A stretch of DNA of 64,000 nucleotides from Verticillium longisporum (Eukaryota > Ascomycota > Sordariomycetes > Glomerellales > Plectosphaerellaceae). Both the position numbers and the translations under genes were made by a program. The stretch is from assembly GCA_019188255.1 (NCBI GenBank), contig JAETXT010000001.1, positions 8,122,001-8,186,000 on the forward strand. Reading direction: 5' to 3'. Below, piece after piece: positions 1 through 11,539 of the stretch. A model generated the notes under the pieces. That model was not told the origin of the DNA. It searched no databases and saw nothing but the letters and a program-made list of their open reading frames with translations. Each line of letters starts with the position of its first letter. The first letter of the stretch is position 1.

Positions 1-736
1 ATCCCATAACCTGATCGTCTTGTCCATGGAGCCGCTGGCAATGATCTTGGCGTCCGGGCTCCACGCGACGCAGAGCGTCCAGCCCGTGTGGCCCGTCATC
101 GTGTGCTGCGGCGTGCCCGTCTCCGTGTTCCATATGCGCACCGAGTTGTCGCCCGAGCCCGTCGCCAGCCGCGAGCTCGTCGCGGGACTGAACTGGGCCG
201 CCAGGATGGCCTGGCCGTGGCCCGGTATCCTGTGCGCCATGCGGCTGACGGCCTGGACTTTGAACACGGCCTGCGGCTCGGCCGTCAATGTGACCGTCGT
301 CTCGAACGGGTTCGTGACGCCATGGCTGCGGAGGAGCTCGAGGAAGTTGGCGGGCCACGTGTCGACGATGATCTCCGAGTTGGGAATGTTGATGCGGAAG
401 CGGTAGGGCAGGTAATCTTCGCGGTCCTACGGTTCAGCACGTCAGTAAGAAAGCTACCAAGGGCAGTGAACCGCTGAAGCCCTTTTGTTCTCGGGTTTTC
501 CCCCTTCGTACCTTGTCTAGTAGCGTGTTGACGAGAAGACTGAGGTTCTTCTCCGAGGCGTCGGCGAGGGGGACCTCGATGACCTCGGCGAGCTGTTTGC
601 CGTCGCCGTCGACGAAGCGAGCCTTGAACGAGCCATCCTCGCCCGGCGCGACAGCCGTGACGTCCTGCTGGATCGTTGTTCGCTCGAGTTCTTCGCGCCT
701 CTGGCGTTTCGAGGGCGGGGGGAGAATGGTGGCCAT
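1..736 (-). CDS. RSA4: Ribosome assembly protein Rsa4/Notchless (NLE domain plus WD40), C-terminus cut by window edge
   Basis: The protein begins MATILPPPSKRQRREE and runs into an NLE-type N-terminal domain (EVIEVPLADASEKNLSLLVN), the signature of Notchless/Rsa4. Exon 1 is 736-512 and exon 2 is 426-1; an 85-base intron (427-511, GTACGA...TAG with CTGAC before it) joins LLDK to DREDYLPYRF in phase 0. Exon 2 continues with FRINIPNSEIIVDTWPANFL and the first WD repeat (GHGQAILAAQFSP...GDNSVRMWN). In known family members the NLE (MIDAS-interacting) domain binds the Rea1/Mdn1 ATPase, which uses it to remodel pre-60S particles in the nucleus. Most of the WD40 propeller lies outside the window. Identification is firm because both the NLE start and the WD40 continuation are visible. 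Confidence 0.93.
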
Positions 737-1291
737 GTCGTGCGTTCAGGCTGGGTCCTTCTCGAGCAGTGAACTGTCGCACGGTAACTTCTTCGTAGGA
801 TTCCGTGTTCCGACGGTTACTAAATGTTCCGTTGGCAAAATCTCACAGCCAAGATGGTCTGCTGCAGAGGAGGGGCTTGAGGAACGGTGAAGGCGCAAGT
901 TGTCGATGCTATTTTTTGGTGGGGCACTCGAAATTTCAGAGGAGCAAGCGGCATGTCGGCCATTACATGTCCGACATTTTTCTTTTGGCGCATACTTCCT
1001 GGCTACAAGCTAAGATAACGACAACACCACTAGAGCCCTACCTTGCCCATGCCTTGGGACAATCGACGCCCTGGACAATTTCCGTGCCCATGAAAACTGT
1101 CATGAATAGAATAAAAACCTCCCTTTCCAATCGTGTTGAGCTCCGAATTTCCCTGAATAAACGTAGAGTGACCATGGAACTCTTCCAGTCACCGCCAATG
1201 CTAAACGCCACCGTTTGTCCGTCCTGAGACTCCTTCTTCCTAATTTTCCTTCGCTCATACCCAATTCGTCATTCCATCCGAAACGCAACCT
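737..1291. other. Intergenic, no gene seen
   Basis: This 555-base stretch separates the divergent start of RSA4 from the 3' end of the FAR1-like gene. It holds only short overlapping ORFs without recognisable motifs. The first ~150 bases are the presumed RSA4 promoter; no clear TATA box is seen. Confidence 0.5.
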
Positions 1292-2658
1292 TCACGACGC
1301 ACCGTTTGGGTTTCCCTTGGAACCTCCTTTCGGCGGCCGTCCTCGTCGTTTGGTCGGTACCGTGACTGGCGTGATGACCGCGCTCGTCTGCTGCGGCGTG
1401 CCCGCGTAGTGCCGAAAAATATTCTGGGCGATGGGCGCCGAATGCATCCCGAACTGAGGCACGGGGACGGGCGTCTGCTGGACGGGCGTCTGTTGCATTG
1501 GCGACTGTTGGACCGGCGTTGCCATGTGCTGCTCCCTGTTCATCTGATTGATTTGTCGCCGTCGCTCCGCCGCCTGCGCCTGTTCCTCCTCCTGCGTCTG
1601 TTGGAAGGGGTGCTTGGGGCACCGCCCATTGGCGCGTACTGGGCCATGGGGTGCTGCTGATGCTGTTGGTGGTGGTGCTGTTGCTGCTGATGGTGATGCA
1701 CCTGTTGCTGAACCTGCTGTTGTACTTGGTGCTGCTGCTGCTGCGCGTGTTGTTGCTGTACCTGCTGTTGCGCCTGCTGCTGTTGATGCGCCTGCTGCTG
1801 CGCCTGTTGATGTTGTTGTTGTTGCTGCTGCTGTTGATGCTGTTGTACCTGGTGCTGCTGCTGCTGCTGTTGATGTTGCTGCTGCTGGGATTGTTCGGCA
1901 ACACGCCGTCGATTGCCCTCCTCGATTTCTTGGTGCTTTTTCTCCTGACGCGCCTGCCGTTCCTGCCGCTGGAGATCTTCGTTCTCGACGGCGTAGATCG
2001 CGGCGATGCGCATTTGCATCTGCGCAAGGTTACCGATACGTTCCGGCTTTGACATTCTGCGGTATTCGCCCTTGAACTGGTGGAAGGTCTCGCCCGTGAG
2101 GCGCATGGCCGACGAGGACACCCCCGCTACAGCCAGCGCCGCTTGTGTATCCGGGTCAAGGGTCGGCGCTTCAGGCTCTGCACACGTCGTGTCAGTACGA
2201 TCCAGAAAGACGTATCGATTCAAACGAGACTGCATACCTTCGTCAGGATTCACAATCTCGGCATCACCATCCGCGTCAGCTTCCTCCTCATCAGAAGGCG
2301 GCTCTGGTGTCCGGGGCTCATGGTTGTGTTGATCGCAAATCACAGTCAGGACCCAAGCGCCAAGCGTCTTTCGATTGACGGCTTTGGCCCGCCAGGGGCA
2401 GTTGGTCTTCTTGGTCGTCGTCTTGAGCTGGGTCGCGGTGCACTTGTAGGGCTGGCCCCCACGGTCGCATACCAAGTCGCAGCGAACGACCTCGCTCCCC
2501 TTCTCGTAGTTTCCGGCGACCTTGTTCCTGTGCGTGCGCGACTTGACGACCTTGTAGCCGTCCTTCTGCATCGTCGCCTTGAGATCCTTGAAGAGGTCGT
2601 CAAAGGTGGGAAATGTTTGGCCGGAGCCTATGTCGACAGACCCCAGGATGCCGAACAT
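1292..2658 (-). CDS. FAR1-type DNA-binding protein with polyglutamine tract and AT-hook; one frame break
   Basis: The start codon at 2658 gives MFGILGSVDIGSG. Residues about 15-120 form a FAR1/WRKY-GCM1-like zinc domain (VRCDLVCDRGG, NCPWRAKA, VICDQHNHEP: two Cys plus a His-x-His end), as in fungal FAR1 regulators and some Mutator-like transposases. Then come an acidic stretch, a coiled segment (QRQERQARQEKKHQEIEE), a long Gln/His tract from CAG/CAA codons, and an AT-hook (KRRGRPPKGG) near the C-terminus. A 60-base intron (2178-2237) has no stop and is a multiple of three, so it can be mistaken for coding. At the four-G run 1607-1610 (CCCC on the coding strand) the frame is lost. One extra base there would join GGAPSTP to FQQTQEEEQ and give 435 residues. 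Alternatively a 104-base intron could bridge the break, but it would remove coding-like sequence. Target genes are unknown. Confidence 0.72.
1651..1890. repeat. CTG/CAG-rich microsatellite encoding the polyglutamine tract
   Basis: An imperfect CTG/TTG/CAC triplet array on the + strand. Read on the - strand it encodes Gln with scattered His, Val and Ala inside the FAR1-like protein. It is a likely length-variable site between strains. Confidence 0.85.
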
Positions 2659-3418
2659 GGTGGCGGTCGGGACGCGCGTGTCTGCGTCAGAGACAGCGCC
2701 GACGGTTCGATGAAGTGGTCGGGTGACGAGCGCCTCGGGGCGCAATCGTATCGTTGTTCGACACGTTCGACAGCGACGCGACAGGCGTCTGATCCTAGCT
2801 CGTGATCGAGTGAAGAAGCCAGGGCACCTCGGCGCAGTGGGAAGCTGTGCGGATTGATGCAACAGCCTGTGCAGAAGTCTGTCTTGAGCTGGGATGACGA
2901 GAGTGGATATGGGGAGAAATGCCCGCCCGTGGATTGGCTGCTTGGTGGGGAGCCGCTGCGTCAGTTCGCTCAAGTTGTCTGCCTCGCTGAATGTGGTTAG
3001 CGCACATACATTCCACAACAGGCAAGGCCTCCTCGGCCTATCCTTGCCTCCTGGGCATGCACGTCCGAATAACGACCTCCGGTGAGGCAGGCACTGTAGC
3101 CACCAATACTCGCAGAGCTCTTTCTTGACATCGCACAGGCAAATACGCGAGGTGACCCTTGCTGTGAATACCTAGGTTGGCACTCAATGCACGATGGAGG
3201 CAAGTGCCGTTCACTTAAGGTACTTACTGCAAGTGGATGCGACTGCCTAATCTGAAATCTTCCCTTGGAAGCAAACCTTGGCATTTGGCAGACGTTCTTT
3301 CAATCGAGGACGTCGCTGCTAGCTACTCATCCATTGACTGGAGTAGATCTCTCTACAGCATAGAAGCCTTCTTGCTTCAAGACAGGCGTAATTCCCAAGT
3401 CCATTCTGTCCCCCTGTG
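2659..3418. other. Divergent intergenic region between the FAR1-like gene and MSH4, no gene seen
   Basis: Both neighbouring genes start away from this 760-base segment, so it should hold both promoters. ORFs here are short and lack motifs. An in-frame extension of the FAR1-like ORF up to 3018 is rejected because the domain start at 2658 fits better. Confidence 0.5.
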
Positions 3419-6400
3419 ATGCCTCAGTCGCAGCTCACACAGAGCCCCGTTCCGAGGAGGCAGCCAACAACCACGATGGCGGCAGCATCTCGTGGCTTCG
3501 AGTCATCCTCCTACTTCGATCCCAGTCTGAGCAACGAAGCATCCAGCGTATCGAGAGGCAACTCTGCATCAAGTTTCAGCCGAATTCCTCTGTACGAAGA
3601 CGATGCTCTTGGCCATTCTCCCTTGCGTGATGAAGAAACGCCCGCTTCACCCAACTCGCAGTGGACCTCCGACTCAACATCAGCTCTGGCCCATCAGCCA
3701 GAGCAGATTGGCTCAGCATCCACGATCCGGGCCTCGAGTACCGTTTCCACTGTCCCACACACTGCTTACACCAGTCGCCGATCCCAGACTCCTTTTCTCC
3801 GTGGGGACGAGGGCCGCCACGTCATATGCGCTGTAAGCGAGGCGCGAGGTATAACACCATCAGTCGGGGTAGCCTTCGTCAATATTGCTACTGGAGAGGT
3901 CATTCTCAGTCAAATCAGTGACAGTCAGTTCTACGTCAAGACCTTGCACAAACTCAACATGCTCGAGCCATCGCACATTCTCATGGTTCCGTCTGCTTGC
4001 GCACCGAACCCATCATCCTACCTATACTATATGATTGAACAGCATGTCGCTAGCGCAAAGATTGTCCCCTGGCATAGGAAGTTCTGGTCTGAGTCGGCCG
4101 GATTGGATTACATCAGTGAATATGCCCTTCAAGGAGATGCAGAGGCAATCCAGGTCGCCATTCAGGGCAACTTCTTCACAACTTGTGCCTTTTCTGCGGT
4201 CTGTATTTTGTTGAAGGTAAATCTATGATGTAATCTGACGAGTCTCTAGGTAATGAAGCATCTCGAGGTTGAGCTTTCACTCAACATCGTCTCGCACACA
4301 ATGCGTATCCGCTATGAACCATCCGACCATACCATGATGATTGATGTGTCCGCTATCCAGTCGCTTGAGCTTGTACAAAATCTCCGGAATTCAAGATCAA
4401 AGGACTCTCTCTATGGCCTACTTAACCAGACCATAACTCCAATGGGTGCTCGGAAGCTCAAAAGTGACATATTACAACCAACCACCTTGGTGGAGGATGT
4501 TCTGAAATGGCGATACGAAGCTGTAGCGGAGCTGACCTCATCGGAGGATATGTTTATTGGGGTGCGGAAAGGTATGCCATCATTCATTTTGCTTAGACAT
4601 CCCAGGCTGAGCCCAGCAGCTTTGAAGGCATTTCCGGACGTCGAGCGGCTACTGTCGAAGGCAAGTCCTGATAAAGTCGCACATTAGCATTTTGTACTAA
4701 TTCTTTCAGTTGGTCATCATCCCGCGGAGACCATCGACCGAGGCATCCGAGTTTGCTTTGAACCAAGTCATCATGATCAAAGCGTTTCTGGCATCTGTTC
4801 CCAACATATACCAGGCACTTGGTCCTGCCCAGTGCCATTTGCTTGTCAAAATCCGTGATCTATGTCGACCAGAGATGACGCAACAGGTTCAGGACCTCAT
4901 CTCAGAGGCCATCAATGCCGACGTGACGTTGATGAAGTCGCCTTTGGAGATGCGTAATGCCCGAATGTTTGCTGTCAAGGTAATACGCTCCGCAGCGTCA
5001 CTCGGACGTGATACTAACGAGGCCTCAGTCAGGTTACAATGGTCTGCTCGATGTCGCAAGACAGACATACAAGGAGTGTACCGAGGACGTCCACAGATAC
5101 GTTGCTGACTTGAATAGTATGTCCCCTCCCCTAAAGCCCGATTATCCTGACTTTGCACAGAAACCTATGAACTAGATGCCAAGCTCAAGTATGACACCAC
5201 CCGAAGATACTGGCTCCAGCTTAGAGCAGCAGATTTTCAAAACCGCGCCATTCCGGACATTTTGGTGAACCGGGTCATCAAGAAGGGCCACATTGAATGT
5301 CTGACTCTCCAAATGAAGAAATTCGATTTCCGCATCGCAGACTCCGTGACAGAAGCCATGGGTATGGGAGACCAGGTGGTTCACGAAATGCTCGACTCTA
5401 TTCGAACTCAAATTGAGCCAATGTTTCGAGTCTGTGACGCTATTGCGCTACTTGATATGTTGGCATCATTTGCGCAGATTGCCATTCAGAGAGACTACGT
5501 GCGGCCTGTCATCAGTGACACTCTAGGACTGAGGGCGGCACGACATCCGATTCTGGACAAGGTGGGCCTGGTCTCACAGTTTCGCCTTCGTCGCCATTCC
5601 TGCTGATTATAATGGTCCTAGAATCTCAATGATGAATTCGTCCCGAACGATGTGTTTTCGAAAGAAGAGTATCGTTTCCAAATCATTACAGGCTGCAACA
5701 TGAGCGGCAAGAGCACTTATATTCGTATGATTGCGTTACTACAGGTGATGGCCCAAATCGGCTGCTTTGTCCCTGCGCGTTATGCATCGTTTCGCATCAT
5801 CCATCACATCTTTGCACGTCTTTCCACCGACGATTCTATCGAGGGGAATCTTTCCACATTTTCGTGCGAGATGCGAGAGATGGCATTCATCCTCAGGTGA
5901 CCGCAACGCGACGGAAGCCACGGAGCACGGCTAACAGCTCTTCAGGAACGTCGAAAAGAACAGCATGGTTATCATTGATGAGCTTGGACGTGGCACAAGC
6001 ACGCGTGACGGACTGTCCATCGCACTTGCTATGGCGGAGGCCTTGATGCGAAGCCGAGCCTCGGTTTGGTTTGTGACGCATTACGACAAGCTAGGTAACG
6101 TTTCTTTGTACACACCATATGCTTTTCTTCAATCGTTGACGTGAACATGGTCGTAGCTGAAGTACTTGGCAATCGCTTCGGAGTAATCAACCTTCATCTT
6201 GCCACGAGTACATCGATGACACCTCACGAAACCCCAAAGATGACAATGCTCTACACTTTGAGCTCAGGAAGGGTGCTTGACGAGCATTACGGCATCACAT
6301 TAGCCAAAGCTATGGGATTCCCAGATGACTTCTTAGAAGAGGCGGAGAGAGTCTCAAGAAGTTTAAAACAGCAGCGCGAAGCCAACAGGCAGAGCCCGGA

Positions 6401-6773
6401 GGTTCACAGAAGAATCAGTCGGCAGAACCTCATCTTGAACCTACACGAACAACTCAAACAGGCCTATGCATCGCAGTTGGATGAAGAAGCACTGGCCCTT
6501 CACCTAGAGAAGCTACAAGAGGAATTCATAGCCCGGATTGAGGCTATTGAAGGTGATAGTGACACCGAGTCGGAACCACAGACTCTTTCGCCAATCCAAA
6601 GTGCGACATCCGAGCCATTAGTGTTCGAAGACGCACCTGCAACGAAACAAGAGGAATTTAGGATGGTTGATCTATCCGAGGATGTCAATGATACAGAAAC
6701 GAACGACATGCCTGCTTCGCCGTTATGGAGTGACATTTTGAGTCTGATGAGGTTGATGAATCGTCCCGAATGA
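3419..6773 (+). CDS. MSH4: Meiotic MutS homologue MSH4
   Basis: Nine exons give about 980 residues: 3419-4198, 4250-4571, 4620-4660, 4710-4979, 5029-5116, 5161-5561, 5622-5896, 5946-6094, 6157-6773. The N-terminal ~120 residues are Ser/Thr-rich. Then follow MutS connector and lever domains ([42 protein letters not shown]). The ATPase has Walker [10 protein letters not shown] near residue 657, [10 protein letters not shown], Walker [12 protein letters not shown] near 733, and FVTHYDKL. There is no mismatch-recognition domain I with a Phe-x-Glu motif, as expected for Msh4, which pairs with Msh5 to stabilise crossover intermediates. Intron 3 (4661-4709) begins AG|GCAAGT, a GC-AG intron. Intron 1 is taken as 4199-4249 because FSA|VMKHLE matches the family better than keeping six more codons. 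ATG 3475 is an alternative start. Confidence 0.93.
4661..4709 (+). other. GC-AG intron in MSH4
   Basis: The donor reads GAAG|GCAAGT and the acceptor TTTCAG. Splicing joins ERLLSK to LVIIPRR, restoring the conserved frame. GCAAGT is the strong consensus for the rare GC donor class. Confidence 0.8.
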
Positions 6774-7017
6774 TGGACGTGGATGGATGATATGCTCAAA
6801 GTCAATGGGGCTTCTCTGATCGAGTATTCCTGAGAAGTGTATTGAAGGGTTCAAGTTGCTGTTCTCCTCTGTACACTGACACTGCGGGATGGGGTTAAGG
6901 TCTGAGAGTATCTCGAATAACCTTGAAATGCCATGCAGCGTTATTCTACACTCAAACTGACGAAATGTCTGCTGCCTACGAAATACATGACGTGTACGGT
7001 CATAATAAGCCTTTGGA

Positions 7018-7958
7018 TCAAAGCAAAGACTTGGGCGCGTCCCAATATTTCCCTTCTCCAAATCCAATCTCGGCACCCTCCATTTTGACGCCGAGATGCC
7101 AGCGCCAGAAGCCGGGCCAGAAGTTCTCATGCTCCCCAACCACATTTCCCTGGTCGTCCGTCTGGCGGAGGTCAAACCAGCCAATGCTCGACCTGCGCGA
7201 GGACTGGTCCGGCGCGACGGCGCACCAGCGATCGGTGCCTGGCAACTCGCCATGGCTACCCTGGCCCTGGGGCAGGGGCGGCTGGACGAGAGTGGCGTCG
7301 ACGCCGAGATGCTTGAAAAGAGACATCGAGATGGGGAAGCTGGGGACGAAGGGGGTAGGGCGGAAAGTCGTCTGAAAGAAAGGCGTCTTGCTGGGTGACG
7401 CTTCCGCGGCCGACACCGGCTCAATGTCGTGTGGGTAGACCTTGATGGTGGTGCTGCCGTCTTGATGGTCTTGCCAGTCAAAGGCGGCGAGGTGTTTGGG
7501 GATGTTCCAGTCTGTGGCAGCCAGTCTTTCTTTAGTCGAGAGGTGCGGGTACACGCGATGGCGTTTAGCAGCACGGGGGAGGGTGAGCACTGACTCTTTC
7601 TTCCGTTCCAGCAGGTCTGGCGCTGGGAGACGTAGATGCGGGTGATGCGGGCGTTGCGCTTCTTCACGCGCCTGCCGGCCTCCTCGACGGTGTACTCGTG
7701 GAAACCGGGGCTTAGGATGAGCTCGTCGTAGGGGCCGACGGGCGACTCGGTGTAGCGGATGAGCTGGATCATGCTGAGGCCGCCGAGGTGGCGGCTGCCC
7801 TCTGGGGTTGCGTATCCTGCCGAAGCCTCGAGGGGGGAGTAGGCGAAGGATGGAGGGTTGGCGGCTTGGGACCTGGTGGTCCAGAAGGCGAAGAGGTAGA
7901 CTGTGCCCTTCAGAGCCCAGGGTGGAGGGACGAGGGTGTATTCATCGGCGTCGCCCAT
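7018..7958 (-). CDS. Acetoacetate decarboxylase-like fold protein
   Basis: Two exons, 7958-7595 and 7511-7018, are joined across an 83-base intron (GTCAGT...CACAG) so that CWNGRK reads into NWNIPKHLAAFDW, a joint I recognise from fungal proteins of the acetoacetate-decarboxylase superfamily. The product is about 285 residues. It has PPPWALKGTVYLFAFW near the start, a central GLSMIQLIRYTESPVGPYDELILSPG, and an FWRWHLGVKMEGAEIGFGEGKYWDAP end. In biochemically known relatives this barrel binds small keto acids or similar ligands. Here I see no proof of a catalytic lysine, so a decarboxylase activity should not be assumed. The gene is convergent with MSH4, whose stop is only 244 bases away. Confidence 0.7.
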
Positions 7959-9095
7959 GGTGAGATGATCTTGTTGTGTTGCAATCAGTTGTTTGGATGT
8001 CGTTTGAGCGTCGAGATAAAAGAAGACAATGGTCTTGGTGAAGATGATGCCGGTGAGACGAGCCTCGTCGTTGCGTGAAGTTGGTGTCGCACACGGCCCG
8101 AGCCAGTCATCAACGGCGCCTGCCATGGACCGATGTTGAGGGTGGACCCCATGTTACGGCCTCGGTCCTGACCTGGCGATCCATGTCCCCGCGATCTGCT
8201 TGCCGGAAGGGGAAAGCGGGGGCGGGACTGTGGTGGGAGATGTTCAAGCATATGAAAAAGGCACGGAAACCACTTCGTGTTGCTTCAATGAAGGACATGG
8301 AGCTTGTGGATTGCTCTGGTATTGCTTGGGTCTCTACGTCTGTCGATGTGCAATAGCAGTTGAGGTGCATTGTTGTGAGCAAGACCTTGAGGAGAAACAA
8401 ATACACAGGCCGGATTGGCAGCATTGGCTTGCGTCATGGCGCTTCTCTGTCTGGTGGTCGATAAGACTGACTTGGGAAAAGGTCACTATCGATACCTCGA
8501 GACCCATTTTATGTACCGACCACGCCAGACTCATGTGAAGTTATCGTGGACGATGATTAAATCGAAAGAAAGCGCAACCCAGAGGCTGTGAGACGGAGGC
8601 ACAGTCGCACCCTCTGACGGCAGGCGTGCAGGGCACTGGGCTCCTGCTGCATAGTGGGCCCCACCTGCCGCCGCTCCACTGCACTGTTCCCGTGCTGCAA
8701 CTGCAACGGGCTCATGCGGGGAAGGGGAAGGGCGAGGGGCAGGGGCTGTGCTCTTCGACAGGTCATCGACTGCCATGTGTGGTGGTGGTGGTGGTGGTGG
8801 TGGCCATCGACCCTCACACCACCACCCCCAAGACCCTGTTATCCGCCAAACCCAAGATCGAGACTGGCACACGGCCCATCTGGGCGGGCGTGGCGACTTG
8901 CGTCACGAACACCCCAACTTACCATTCTTTCGCATCAATCATTTCATCATCACCACCAATCCCTCATGCTGAAGCTGTCTGTTGCCTCACGTCGCAGGTT
9001 CGCGACAGCGGCTTTCTCTCCATCATTTTGACTTACACCCACCTGCTTCACAGAGACTTCGCTTTATTCCTCAACTTGATCACAATCACAACGTC
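7959..9095. other. Intergenic 1.1 kb, no gene seen
   Basis: It lies between the divergent starts of the decarboxylase-like gene and the HET gene. It holds a TGG microsatellite (8780-8812) but no ORF with family motifs. Low-complexity His/Pro-rich ORFs across the microsatellite are artefacts. Confidence 0.5.
8780..8812. repeat. TGG trinucleotide microsatellite
   Basis: About eleven consecutive TGG-type units on the + strand, in the region between two divergent genes. Confidence 0.9.
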
Positions 9096-11142
9096 ATGGC
9101 TGCCCTCGTCGTGTGGAGCGTCCTTGCTTGCGCCCACGTTGTCAAAAAGCAGCGCAATAAACGCATCTACAAGTACCACAACAGCCATGTCGGCCCAAGG
9201 GAAACACGCCTCTTGACGCTGGCCCCAGGCTCCTTCTTCGAGGACCTCAAGGGCGACGTTCAAATCATCTCCATCGACGACCCTCAACATGCGCCGTACG
9301 AAGCTGTCTCGTACGTGTGGGGGCCCACGTCCTCCAGACCGGACTTCATCAAGCTCGGCTCCAGCAGCAGACGACTCTGGCTGCCGCCGAACCTCGCGCA
9401 GGCGCTTCGCTACCTCCGCAAAAAGACGCGGCGCGCACTCTCTGGATCGACTTCATCTCCGTCAGACAAGACGATCACGCTGAAAAGGCCGCCCAGGTCG
9501 CCCTCATGACCGAGATTTACAGGGCTGCCGAGCGTGTCGTCGTCTGGCTGGGCCACGAGGCCAATGATAGCAACATTGCCATCGGCCTCCTCGATGAGCT
9601 GGCCTGGATGGTCGAGTTCGACTTTGAGAACACCAGGATGCGCCCCACTGGTGCTGGCGCCCTCGAGCCGACCTGGGCTGATCCCACCGAGTACCTTCCC
9701 TACGAGCAAGACGAACTGTGGGCTATCTATCAGCTTGTTCACCGCGCCTGGTTCGGCCGCGTCTGGATTCGACAGGAAATCGCCGCCGCCGATCCTCAAA
9801 CCGCCATTGTTGTCTGCGGCAACAAGACGATCAGCTGGGAGATGCTGCGCACTGCGCTCGCCGTCATAGCCAACAAGCCACGCCACTTTTTGGATTTGAA
9901 CGAGGAGAGCTCCCCGAGCTGCGATTCGCGCGTCGATATGAGATGGTGTTACTTCTTTGTCAGCCTGAGAAGGATTACACCCTTCCTGATCTGCTCGATC
10001 AGGGCCGCAAGTTCAGCTGCTCTGACCCGCGAGATCGAGTCTATGCTGTCATGAACCTCGCCTCTGACGTCGACAACATGGGGCTGACCCCGAACTATGA
10101 TCTAACCACGAGCCAGGTCTATCAAGATACAGTTCTTCGCTACATCCAGCAGTCGAAGAATACCAATATTCTAGCGTCATGCGAAAGTATTGCAGCACGA
10201 AAGACAATGCCAACGTGGGTCCCCGACTGGAGTCGCAAGAGAATCGCGAATACAATGCCGATGCATCTCGCAAGCAGCATGTCCGAGGCGCATGCCGGCC
10301 CTACAGGCAACGGCGCTTTGAAAGCTAGCGGTGTGTACTGTGCAACGGTGGCAGAGGTTACGGAGCTTTTTGGAGACTTCGTCCCCGTACTGCAGGTCAT
10401 CGCCACCGTTCGTCAGATCGCACCTGCCAACGTCCTCTCGGGCCCATACATGGATCGCGCCGGTGGGCTTCTGGAAGCATATTGCGCGACTTTGGCCTGG
10501 GGATTATTTGACAGCCTATACAACCCACCAATGGAGTCATATCCGGATCACGATGTCAGCATTGAGTCTCTCAAGCTAGTGCTCGAGCAACAGGAAGACT
10601 CGAAACGGACGAGCTCGTCTTACGATTATTCAACACTTGTCTATGTGACGCAGTTGATCGCTACCTGCAAGGGTAGATCCTTCTTCACTACCCAGGAAGG
10701 TTACATTGGCCTCGGACCAAAATACACCAAGCCGGGTGACAAAGTCTACGTTGTTTTAGGTTGTGACGTGCCCCTTGTTATTCGGGATCGCCACTCCGGC
10801 GGTGACAGGGCTACCCTCCCAGGCGAGCCCGAATTCGAGGTCGTTGGCGACAGCTATGTCCAGGGGCTCATGAGCGGCGAAGCTCTTCTAGGTCCTTTGC
10901 CAAATGAGTGTAAGATGGTCATGGACAGCGACGATCCTGAACAGCCAACTCGGCCCATGTTTGTTATGGGCCCGGGGACCGGAGCCTTTGAGACGGCGCA
11001 TGATCCTAGGCTCGAGAAGCTCAGAGCTGCAGCGACGTCAGCAGCGTGTGAGAAGACACAGGGGGGATCTGTAGAAGAACTGCTTACGCCTGAGAATCTG
11101 AGAGCGGCGGGTGTGAATGTTGTGGACCTTAATCTTGTCTGA
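9096..11142 (+). CDS. HET domain (heterokaryon incompatibility) protein with two frame breaks
   Basis: The N-terminus has a hydrophobic start (MAALVVWSVLACAHVV) and then the HET domain. Motifs are YEAVSYVWG near residue 68, LWIDFISVRQDD near 118, ERVVVWLG, and FGRVWIRQEI near 225, followed by DPRDRVYAVMNLA and TWVPDWS. HET proteins take part in non-self recognition and fungal cell death. The frame is broken twice: at five A (9420-9424) between LRYLRKK and DAARTLWIDF, and at five T (9887-9891) between NKPRHF and GFERGELPE. Adding one base at each restores a single 682-residue frame with perfect motif order and no introns. The breaks may be base-calling errors, or real inactivation, which is common in this gene class. 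The C-terminal half continues intact to LRAAGVNVVDLNLV. Confidence 0.82.
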
Positions 11143-11539
11143 TCGCTGTTTTTCTAACGAACGACATATGATTGCAATTTCTTTTTCTTTTGTTTCATGT
11201 CGATACCCTGGCCGCGTTCCGTCAAGTACTTAATAAGAGTTAGCTTCGACCACAGAGGAATTGCTAGCCCGACCCCCATACGAGGTTGTGACCGCGCACG
11301 ATGTTGCTTGTATGTCAGCAGGAATACAAGCTCATGAGAGGTTCGTGCGTTCATGCGCATTCTTTTCCAAGCTGTGCACCTCTTGGTATTATTGTGCTTT
11401 ATAACAGCCCAAGCCACAGTCCCCATAGCTTCCAAGCTCACAAACCGACAGAAGACGGGAGTATGCCATACAACCCCTCCGAGCTAAACTTCCTGCCATC
11501 CGAAAGAAGAAATCGAATGGTATATTTACGCCTCAAGCC
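11143..11539. other. Intergenic, no gene seen
   Basis: A convergent 3' region between the HET gene and the small secreted-protein gene. Nothing is recognised. Confidence 0.5.

Noticed and set aside
1540..1650. 104-base intron as explanation of the FAR1-like frame break
   Set aside because: GT and AG ends exist, but removing this part would delete sequence that reads as good coding in the second frame (FQQTQEEEQAQAAERRR). A single missing C in CCCC is simpler.
4217..4249. 33-base first intron in MSH4
   Set aside because: It is shorter than fungal introns usually are. Starting the intron at 4199 gives 51 bases and a better family match (FSA|VMKHLE).
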